Shown here in pieces: positions 55,170-64,000 of a stretch of DNA of 64,000 nucleotides. Within the stretch, counting starts at the first letter, position 1, and the number at the start of each line of letters is the position of its first letter. The stretch lies in contig NC_045146.1 of assembly GCF_008831285.2 (NCBI RefSeq), positions 10,118,972 through 10,182,971 on the forward strand, in the 5' to 3' direction. Below the pieces are notes generated by a model that was given only the letters and a program-made list of their open reading frames with translations, had not been told where the DNA came from and did not search any database. The translations under genes were made by a program, and so were the position numbers. Source of the stretch: Nymphaea colorata. Taxonomy: Eukaryota > Streptophyta > Magnoliopsida > Nymphaeales > Nymphaeaceae.

Positions 55170-56466
55170 AAATAACTCGGCAATTCATCTCTTTAGTTAG
55201 TTTCCTTGCAAATAACAAATTCTTTGAGAATTTAGGAGTATATAGCACATCATGAACATGCAAAGATGGAGAGAGATGAACATCTCCATGCCCTTCTACC
55301 GGAGGTAGCCTTCCATCCGCCAATCGAACATCTCCACAGAAGTGTTTAGATGCTCCAGAATCAATTATCCAACAACCATTAGAAGAAGTTCTACCTGCAG
55401 AATATGCTGAACTTGTGATAGTTGTGGATGCCGATGTGGTAGAAGGCGTAGTATTTGATCGATGCTCCATAATTAAATTAAGTTCGGCCGGACTTAAATT
55501 AAGAGATGCAGCATCTACAGAAGCAACTGTGGGTTTCGCCTTAGGAACTATACTGATAGACTGCGTGTTTGAAGCAGAAGTGGATGAGGGTGTCACAGTA
55601 GAGGATGTGTATGAGCTAGGCTTACCCACTTTGTTCCAGCACCTATCCTCTAAGTGACCAAGACGACCACAATATGTGCATTGAAGTCTTCCACGTCCTC
55701 CTGGACCTCGACCTCTACCTCTACCACAGGAAGAGTATAGTCCACTTCGTCCTCCCCCAAATGAGGTAAGAGCAGATGGTTGTGAGTTGTTTGAGGGTAG
55801 AGGAAGAGTAACAGCCAATCTGTTTAGCCTATTAAAGGCCTCATCAAGATCAGGAAAATCTGAACCTGTAAGCATTTGAGCCTTAGCTGCAAAATAATCC
55901 AATGATAGTCCAGCAAGAAATTTAACAACAATCATTTGCTCAATGTTAGATTTGAGACAATGCTTACAAGGCGGTTTTAATAAATTCATCTTTTCATAAG
56001 TGAACTTCAGCTTTGTAAAGTATTCAATTAAATCCAAGTCACCTTGCTGCATTTGTAACAATTCTTGCTGAACCTGTAAAATTTTGCTGATGTTCTTGTC
56101 TTGAGAGTACATCTGCCGAAGAGAATTCCACATATCTTTAGCTGTATTATAATAACAAAGCCCTGCAGCAATGTGGGGCTGAGTGCTATTTATAAGCCAA
56201 GCACTGATTATACTATTTTCTTCCTCCCACCGTGCGTATTTACCAATCTTTTCAACTGGTTCATCTTCCTCCAATATATATTTCTTTTCATGCTCAACGA
56301 CTGACAACATGAAGGTTCTAGACCATACATCGTAGTTGGCTCCATCAAGTTTGATAGTAGATCCAAAAGAAAAATGATTTGAAAAGGCTTTGTACTCAAC
56401 GCCGGCCTCTATTTGCTAATTTCCAGATTCAGTTATATCATGTTGTAAACATTTATTGGCAGCCAT
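55108..56466 (-). pseudogene. Copia C gag and protease
   Basis: ATG at 56466 (minus) starts MAANKCLQHDITESGN and meets TAG at codon 17 (56416-56418). It continues in frame with NHFSFGSTIKLDGANYDVWSRTFMLSV, WEEENSIISAWLINSTQPHIAAGLCYYNTAKDMWNSL, LLQMQQGDLDLIEYFTKLK, a Gly/Arg-rich GRGRGRGPGGRGRLQ, the CCHC knuckle CTYCGRLGHLEDRCW (near 55650) and protease GCWIIDSGASKHFCGD (near 55360) with DSG intact. The frame is lost after IFDPYLCISGP. Confidence 0.88.
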
Positions 56467-57186
56467 GATAAAACCTCGAAAATAGAAGAATATGAAAGTC
56501 CACAGCAGTCTGAATATTGACTAATAAGATATCAAATTAATCTCCAACAAGGAAGAATATCCCTGCAGTCGTTGTTTAGCAGCCCCTATGACAAACCCAC
56601 TGCTATAGTAATACTTCTGCTTTATCGCAAATAAAGTCCTCTTTTAGCAAGCAGCCACCACAGATTGACAAGAAAAGATGATGGACGTCAAATACTAGGA
56701 AACCAACTAACTGAAAACTAATATACAGTTTTGCAATGTTGCAACAGGCTTGAGTAATCAGCACCAACTATCATGCAGATATAAGAAAATTTGGTCCAAC
56801 AACAGGGTACTTAAAAAAAAATTTCACCAGATCTGGCCGACAGCATCAACAAAAAAAGGCATACCAGACCAATATATCTTTGCTTATCTGGCAGACTTGT
56901 AAACTTCAACCTCAACAGAAACGTAAACCATACTGCTTGAGTGATGTATTTAGACGTCCATCCATCTTGAAGACCAGTTAACTATACTGCAGCCACATCA
57001 ACTTCAACAAGGCATCGATCTAGGGTTTTGAAATTTTTTGAGAAAACCCTAGATCGAGCCCAACAAACACGACCCAACTGTTGTGCTCAAAACAGTAAGT
57101 AGAGTAGAGGAATGGGAAGACAATGGGTATGAGAAAGGAGTGGAGATGGAGATGAAGGAAGGTAGATCAGTCCCAAGAAGGAACCT

Positions 57187-57199
57187 GGCTCTGATACCA
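57187..57199 (-). promoter_or_regulatory. Primer-binding site, initiator tRNA-Met (copia C)
   Basis: GGCTCTGATACCA on the plus strand, i.e. TGGTATCAGAGCC on the element strand, abutting the 5' LTR. Confidence 0.9.
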
Positions 57200-57432
57200 T
57201 GTTGTTTAGAGAGGTAGAGAAGAAGGAGAAGAAGAAAACGTGAGGAGGAAAGAGAGTAAGGAGCAATCTTCTTGTTACGGCTGCTCCCTTTCCTTTAAAT
57301 AATAATGATTAGGGTTATGTTTAACCCTTTACATAAAGAGTCCAACAAAACATTAAAATTCAGAAAACTACCTAATACTAAAATTGCAAAATACAGAAAA
57401 CCTCAAATGCAAAAGAGTAAGTTTTCTCAAAA
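57200..57432 (-). repeat. 5' LTR of copia C
   Basis: 233 bp matching 52019-52251. Its outermost base pair has changed: the plus strand ends CTCAAAA instead of CTCAACA, so the terminal TG of the element is now TT on the minus strand. Confidence 0.93.
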
Positions 57433-60400
57433 GTTAACGATGGAAAATCACAGAAAAGCTCAGGGGGGAGGAAGACACGATCCAACCTTCGAAGAATAAG
57501 AAGATTCCTATTGTCAGATCAAGTGAATGTCCCATTATTCAAAGGCACGTCGAAAAGGCCAAACTCATCAATGAATGACCGAAAGACAGACATAAACATA
57601 CCATAAGCGATAGGGGACGAAGAGTCAACAAGGCTAAGTAGACAGTTGAAGTTCCCTGCCAAAAGCTATGGTGGATAAGCAAGCTCACGAGCAAGATAAA
57701 GTTCAGCCCACAACTGGTCATGCAAGGCCCCAATGCAAGGGTCATAAATTGCAATTACTAAGACCAGGCCATTGAACTAAAGACTGTGGAGGATGGCTGA
57801 GATAGAGTACTTATCAACATGCACAATAACCCCAATAAGAGGTAGAGATCATGCCAGCTGAATTCTGCTAGTAGGACCATTAGTTGGAAGGTACCAAAAG
57901 GACAGTTGACGCAATAAGGTACGAACGTAGGCATGGGAGACCACACGATAAGCAAGGAAAACCCACGTTGATAAACCCAAGAAGAGGTATATATGCCGAT
58001 AATGGGCAATAAGACCGTGCACATTCCAGCAAGCAACCCTCATGGGGAAACCATGTGAGACGTTTACATGGCCGTCTTCGCAGCGCCCGAAGGGAGGAAT
58101 GTAGGCTGCAGAAGCCTCGATCCTTAGCAATTCCCGCTGCAACTTTTCAATGTTGGAGTGGGAGGCCGGCACAATAGTGGCAACAAATGATGAACACAAG
58201 AAGTCGAGTTGATCTTGTGGAAGTGAGTCCCTAAGAGAGGCAAGTCAGTTCGGAATGGGAATGCCCAACTCAACATTTAACAAGGGAGAAGCAGGTGGCA
58301 ACCTACTGAGTAGAAGGGGACAAACAGATGGTCCGGAGGTGGCAATAATACTGTCAAGAGAAACGGAAGAGGACCGGAGTAGGTGGGCAAAGGAGGTGGT
58401 CCCGATTAATAGAGGGGGCAAAGTGGGGCCAGTGACAAGGGTAAAGAGCAAGGTAAAGGCAATAGAGAAATATGAGATGAATTGGGGTGATGTATCGACA
58501 GAGGCCAAAGCAACTGTGGTAGCAGTCGAAGAAGAGTAAGTAACAACAGTGACCTCAAGGTGGTGACCCTCAGTCGACGGAAGCATGGGGGCATACAAAT
58601 AGGCGAGGGAGACCGAAGAAGGCGGGTCTGCTAGTACATAGGGTGGCCAATCGTCCAATAGGCGGGCAACCGACTGTGAAGGTGCAAAAGACTGGATGTC
58701 ACTAAGAGCAGACGGGAGCGGCTTGCAGCATCGGGTAGGGGCATCCTGAGGCAGTCCAACATAAACACCCAGCTTGCTAAGAAGAAACAAGAAGGGGCAA
58801 GTAATGTACCTTAGGGAAGCGCGGCGGAGAGCAAACAGTGCACCACCAAGGAGCCAAGGTCGACTTCAGCCATGAGGGAAGCAAGGGTGGGAGTTGTGAT
58901 GTCGAGAGCTTGGCATGCAAGGAGAATTGGTGTGGTTGTCCACCTGGGCAGAAGACCCGCAGAACCTCTACCGAGAAAGGTGTATCTTGTGCACCAGGAA
59001 AAGTAGGCCCAGGCCAAGGATGTAGGATAGAGCCGAAGTAAATAGAACTAGCATCAGAAGTAAGCGATTGAGGGGCAACTGACAGAGGAACCTGAACCCA
59101 GAAGGATGAAGTGACCACCGCAAAGTCGTGCCACCAACCGATAGGTCGTTGATCATTCAGACAAGTAGGAAAGCGGTAGCGGAAACACGTGGTAGCCTGC
59201 GGCCATTTAAAGTAGTATACCTCTAATACCACCATTGACTCCATCTAACACGAATAGAAGCAACAGACCAAAGTAGGTGGTGAAGTCTAGAAGCATGATG
59301 AGAAGAGGGGACACACCAAACTGAAGGAGCCGGCTGACCAACGGAGATACCTTGGAGCACCTCGACCGCAATGAATAGTCACCCATCTGCAAGAGAAGGA
59401 ACTCACAACCTGCGGGTGGGAGGAGGGCCTGGAGGAGGCTATGAGCGTCCTATAGCTAAAGCGAGTTGGCGAAAACACAATTGAATATGGTAGACTGCCA
59501 ACTAAATGATTACAAAGCCTAATGGGCCCCCTCAGGCGAGCAAAGAAAACTCATAGCAGCATGGCAAAGCGAGCGATTTATAGGGTGGGGGTTGCCCGGT
59601 CGGATACCACAAAGACTGGGACCACCAACCTAAGCCCGGCCGGATTCCCGCAATAGATCCAACCCTCAAGTGGACACACCAAGCAAAACTAAAGGGCATC
59701 CCTTTGAAGCTAGAACTGCAACATTTGGGCCCTCGCATTGCCAAACAAAGGATGCGAGATGTTCACCACTCGAATCAAGCAACATCAGATTCACCATCAC
59801 CATGTTCATGGTAGTAGCAAACCAAGATTCTCCAACATCCTGCTAGCATGAATGGAAGGTGTTTGAGAAAATGCCTCACAGAAACGTCTACCTCTCAAAT
59901 GCCATGCTCAAACGAGAATCCGAGGAAGAAGTGTGGAGGTCGGTGGAGTAAGTTGCAAATCGGTCGCAGTCGTCTTCAAAAATGTCGTCCGATGGCAGCC
60001 ACGCCATCATTCGACCAACTGATTATACAACAAAGCATGAAGGAGGGTCGGCTATAAATTACGGTTTCCGGGGATGATGGCGAGCTTGTGCTCTCCCTGA
60101 TTTAGGGCAGGCACTTCATCCACCTGCTATTGCTGAGATGATGAGATGAACAGGACCCGGATATTTTATGGAAGATGGCGAACGACAACCAGATGATCTC
60201 GATGGTGACCGGGAGCAATGAAGAGAAAGCAGTTGATGGACAAAGAGAGAGCGAGAGTCATAGAGAGAGAGCTGATAGTAGAGAGCAAGAGAGGAGAGAG
60301 AGAGCAGAGGGAGAGAGCTAGAGAGAAAGAGAGAATAGAGGAAACCAATGATTTTCTACATAAGGGTGTTTTTCTCAAAACTAGTCTCTCTCCTTTATTT

Positions 60401-60486
60401 TATATTATAATCTCCACCGTTGATGATTCTCAACAAAATTGACGATAGTGTTGATTCCCACCAAGCCTGACCACTTGGTACCTAAA

Positions 60487-60490
<4 letters not shown>
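57433..60490 (-). mobile_element. LINE segment 1: 5' region, ORF1-like part and endonuclease
   Basis: The minus-strand endonuclease starts MRVACWNVHGL near 58040, followed by LVLVIAIYDPCIGALHDQLWAELYLARELA, LLAGNFNCLLSL (GDFN motif with Asp changed to Asn), MSVFRSFIDEFGLFDVPLNNGTFT, a TGA (57519-57521) for the Trp of the family FTWS motif, and RRLDRVFLPPELFCDFPS. These are the conserved steps of the plant L1 apurinic endonuclease. Upstream (58245-59500) lies Ser/Pro-rich, frame-broken sequence in the ORF1 position; I cannot assign its domain with confidence. 60230-60360 is a CT-rich leader, and 60330-60480 matches the start of the short element at 30.1 kb. Confidence 0.78.

Positions 60491-60524
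<34 letters not shown>
60490..60524. repeat. (TA)n microsatellite
   Basis: About 17 TA units, immediately outside the 5' end of the LINE. Confidence 0.95.
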
Positions 60525-60526
<2 letters not shown>

Positions 60527-60864
60527 AAATAAAACTAGACTCATTAAAATTAATTAGTGGAAGTTTTTTTAACAATCTAACCTTATAATGTGATCTTAAA
60601 AATGATTTGATGAGAAACATGCATTAAGTAAGTCATTTTTTTGCTTTAATAATATTTTTTTAATCATCAAAATAAACTGCTCATATAATATCAAAATTTG
60701 ATAGTAGCAAGAAATCAATTTTTTTTTCAAAAACAACTTGAATGACAACATGATTTATATTAAGTTAGTGTTTATAAATGCATGAAAATGTCCACATTTT
60801 ATTTAAAATATTTTTTATTACAAATTTAAGAGGTCTCGTTCTTATCTCTTAATTATGTAGTCTA
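60525..60864. other. Unassigned AT-rich spacer
   Basis: AT-rich, with T and A runs, between the microsatellite and the plastid insertion. Nothing recognised. Confidence 0.3.
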
Positions 60865-61668
60865 GTGTGCTGGATATCTCGTTCATATGCATCTTCTCTT
60901 TATTTCCCGAGTCTCTAGTGAGTCACAGACAAAGTTAGAAAATATCAAATCTTTGATGATTCCATCATACATGATTGAGTTGTGAAGACTTCTAGATATG
61001 TATCCTCCACCTGAACTGAACTGAGTTCTTTCTTGTTAAAGAATTTCTTTCTAGATGCTCTGGAACAATTAGGAGATTCTCATAAAGAAATACGGAGTTC
61101 TGCTTCTGGTGACAACATGCACTATTGGGTGGAGGTCCCACTTATGGGGTCAAATCAATACGTTCTAAGAAGAAAGATTTGAATATCAATCTCATCGATA
61201 TCATCTATTTCATAAGTATCATACCAAATACCATCAATTCAATCACTTTTTTGAGAAATACGAGACATCTAAGTCGTACAAGTAAAGAGATATATTCATT
61301 GATAAGGAAAAATGTGAACAATGATTGGATTGATGATCAGATAGAATCCTGGGTCGTAAACAATGATTGGGTTGATGATGAAGAAAGAAAATTCTTTATT
61401 CAATTCTCCACCTTAACACAGAAAAAAGGATTGATCAAATTCTATTGAGTCTGACTCATAGTAATCATTTATCAAAGAATGACTTTGGTTATTAAATGAT
61501 TGAACAACTCGGATCCATTTACTTATGATACTTAGTTGACATTCAAAAAAGTTATCTAATGAATTATGAGTTCATTAGATCCTGTTTAGCAGAAAGACGG
61601 ATATTCTTTGCTCATTATTAGACAATTACTTATACACTCACCTCATCTGGGGCTAATAGTTCTCATTT

Positions 61669-61672
<4 letters not shown>
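60865..61672 (+). pseudogene. ycf2: Plastid ycf2 fragment in the nucleus (NUPT)
   Basis: The plus strand gives [108 protein letters not shown], and, after a frameshift, pieces matching [38 protein letters not shown]. This is an interior part of the large plastid protein Ycf2, in order and orientation. Frameshifts and stops (for example after MIEL, at SELN and at 61446) show it is not expressed. The left edge is approximate; the right edge is sharp at an AT microsatellite. Divergence from a typical plastid ycf2 looks modest, so the transfer is not very ancient, though ycf2 evolves at different rates between lineages. Confidence 0.88.

Positions 61673-61709
<37 letters not shown>
61673..61709. 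repeat. (AT)n microsatellite
   Basis: About 18 AT units directly at the right junction of the ycf2 insertion. Confidence 0.95.
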
Positions 61710-61713
<4 letters not shown>

Positions 61714-64000
61714 CTGACCATTCAAAAGCATACACCAAATCAGAACCATATATCTGCATTCAGATGAATGGTTCTAATTAACTTTACCTTTTTTTACAAA
61801 CCCCACCACCAGTGGTAATGGACAAAATGCCGCCAACAGCCCATCAGAGAGAAGAGGAGCTGCCTCACCACGTGTCCATTGCTAATTGCCTTTCCCGCCC
61901 CACCTTGATTCAATTAAGCACAAGCAAGTGAATGTCATATTAAACCAGCAAGAGTATATGAATAGAGGCAGAAATGCGTGACTGGAATCCTAGTCGACCC
62001 CAAGTTGAAAAAAGAGTTGAGGGAAGCAATCGCCAATATCGCTTGGCGAACTCAGTCCCTTGAAAGTAGGTCTGGTGCTCTAGGTTGGTCCGCTCCCCCT
62101 TGGTCAAGGCTAGGCTGAGGTCTTCGTTCAAGCTCCCTTGGTCACCTACCCGAGTTAGGAAGTTGACCTCTTTACTCCACCAGGTTCATGCGAGGAAGGT
62201 TGACTAGGGCAAGACTTGGCTCAAGGTCACCTTCCAATCTCAACGCACTAGATCTCCCTCCAAGAATGCACGTGGCAACCCTTCTTTGACTAATTTGAAA
62301 TCCTTCCCTATCGAGCGAGGTTCTCTCCTTCTATTTTAGCTATGGATATTTTTCCATTTAAGACGTCCCAAGTTAGTAAGTCTTCTTTCCTCCTTAGCTC
62401 AACATATGGCATCTCCCTTCCACGCTTGATTCACTCTCCAATCTGTTCTCCTTCGGTTATGAGCAGCTCCAGGTTTTCTCCATCGGTTATGAGCAGCTCC
62501 CATACATACATTGAGGAATTACCTCCTCAATTGACACTTGGCATCATCTTTCTTTTGATACTAATCTATTCCCCTCTTTGTCGTTCATTTCTTCTAAAGT
62601 TCGCTCCTCTTGCGTTTTGGCCAGCTCTCCCTTCGGTTGAGGAAAGATATCCTCAATAAACACGTTGAAGTTTCCTTCCTTCCTTAGCTCATCCTCTCCT
62701 TAACGCACATCCAATTCGAATTATTCCAACAAAAGCAATAATTCAAATCAATCCCTAATTCACAAACCCAACATCAGAATTCCAGGGATACCCTCGATCA
62801 ATACCGTTTGGATGAATTTGCCCCTCTTGGTCACGAATCAGTCGGCCACTGCAGGTGCTCTACCCGTACTCCGACCAATGGCTGTAGCACCGAAAAAACA
62901 ACTCCAATCAACACCAAATTTCACCCAAGGATCTCCAAATCAACTGGGCATCAGATGATAGACTGCCCAACAGCTAAATCCGAAGTAACATCGCACAGGA
63001 AGGAGATATTCTGCCGCCTATCGCGGGCAGGATGCTCTCTCAGGCTGTTGTACTGTCCGAAAATCAGTTGTTGTTATAAATTCAATATCTCCTCAACGCC
63101 TGCTCCAAAAATTCTGAAATTTTGCGGGGAGGTTCCTCGGATGTAGATGATTCTAAAGAGCCCTAGTTCGTCCTCTGCTATCGCCGGAGCTAACAATGCC
63201 GGCCAAAATCATGACCAGTTTCTGACAGACTAGGCTCTGTTATGTAACTCACTGCTACTTAACGGCGATACTTCAAAAGTCTGCAGATTCTTCGTGAAGC
63301 TCCAATCCGGCCCAAACTTGGCCAGAAGGTGTATGAGATGCATACAAACATGATGGGATAGGTTTCGTCCTCAGTTGACTGGCGAGTCATCGGATTCCAG
63401 CCTCTTATCAGGCAGAACTGTCTCAGTAAACAGAAACTGTTTCAGCATGAACAGTCGCTGCCGTTTGTTGTCTTTCCCCCTCCAAACGAAGTCCAAATCA
63501 AGCCAAACTTGGACAGACATCCAGACGGTTCTTTTGGTATATGACTTGCCCTCAGACCTCTGGCCAATCACCGGAAATCATCGACTGGTCGGACCAGTCA
63601 GTCACGACATTCCTAGCAATCTGTTGTAGTGGATAAAACTCGATCTTGGCTGTGATTTCGTCCTTGGTTTCCTCCGTCCTTCACATCAAATAATAAATAA
63701 TAGACCTTTGATTAATGCTAAATGGGCGTGGATGGATTCATATCAAACCGTGAATATCCTAGGTGGAAACCGGTGGTAGACTGCTGCCTTCTAGACAACC
63801 CAATGCGCCCATCTCTTCCTAGTTGATTCAATCGACCAGATCTTCAATCTAGTTCGATACCGCTTGGATTAAACCATAGTTAAACGAGATTTCTCCCGAA
63901 TGTAGAAGTTAGCCTCACGTTGATCTGCTAGATCAGATGAAAATCCAAACTTCTACAGCAAAGTACCAGGAAAAACATATACTTAGCTGGTTTGTAGAAG
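61710..64000. other. Unassigned sequence
   Basis: No gene or transposon domain recognised. A 30-bp unit is imperfectly doubled at about 62445-62505 (CGGTTATGAGCAGCTCC in both copies). ORFs at 62342-62659, 62808-63146 and 63375-63629 lack recognisable features. The style of 62.8-63.7 kb resembles 36.8-38.3 kb, but homology was not shown. Confidence 0.3.

Larger units (their letters stand above)
52019..57432 (-). mobile_element. Ty1/copia element C, minus strand, nested in the LINE
   Basis: Reading on the minus strand: 5' LTR (57432-57200), primer site, leader, gag, protease, integrase, RT, RNase H, polypurine tract GAGGGGGAG, 3' LTR (52251-52019). The LTRs are both 233 bp and differ at about six positions. 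The flanking 5-mers, TTAAC upstream and TCACC downstream on the minus strand, are likely a decayed target duplication: dropping one joins the LINE reading frame exactly. The polyprotein has many stops and frameshifts. Family differs from A, B and D. Confidence 0.93.

Noticed and set aside
1-64000. CRISPR arrays, bacterial operons or phage genes
   Set aside because: No regularly spaced repeats, and gene content is entirely plant-type retroelements and pseudogenes.

Overview
This window looks like nuclear DNA from a seed plant, most likely a flowering plant with a repeat-rich genome. The support is fourfold: Ty1/copia elements whose primer-binding sites match plant initiator tRNA-Met (TGGTATCAGAGC), a decayed plastid ycf2 insertion, a FAR1/MULE-type pseudogene, and a fragment of plastid-type ribosomal protein L31. 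I cannot name the species. No intact host gene is visible. Nearly everything recognisable is a transposable element or a pseudogene.

Layout. 0.6-1.8 kb: non-autonomous hAT-like DNA transposon with an 8-bp target duplication. 4.0-8.2 kb: decayed copia element (here 'R'), a relative of element A. 8.8-9.1 kb: CACTA transposase fragment. 9.1-17.9 kb: long LTR-like repeat (probably Ty3/gypsy), split by a minus-strand copia element 'D' (10.2-16.8 kb). D has an internal RT/RNase H duplication and one LTR carrying a foreign GC-rich segment. 18.6-22.2 kb: decayed copia 'E'. 22.2-23.5 kb: intron-less pseudogene of an RSRC2-like (SMAP-domain) gene. 23.7-26.5 kb: second copy of the long LTR-like repeat. 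28.1-28.3 kb: L31 fragment. 30.1-31.3 kb: short element sharing both ends with the large LINE. 31.8-34.3 kb: FAR1/FHY3-like pseudogene. 34.3-39.1 kb: unassigned sequence.

From 39.1 to 60.5 kb there is one minus-strand LINE cut into three pieces by later insertions. Copia A (40.1-50.4 kb, plus) sits in its reverse transcriptase region, and copia B (44.8-50.0 kb, plus) sits inside A with a perfect TCCAC duplication. Copia C (52.0-57.4 kb, minus) sits at the end of the LINE endonuclease region. The order of events is therefore LINE, then A and C, then B inside A. The last 3 kb hold the ycf2 insertion (60.9-61.7 kb), an AT microsatellite and unassigned sequence.

The genes do not form a pathway. 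What the window records is a history of insertion, recombination and decay. The most informative points are: A has an unbroken 1437-codon ORF once B is removed, but has lost a catalytic aspartate in both protease and integrase; A is followed by a partial second leader; D carries a polymerase duplication more diverged than its LTRs; and A, B and C all have a stem-loop directly upstream of the polypurine tract. Percent differences are counted by eye and are approximate.
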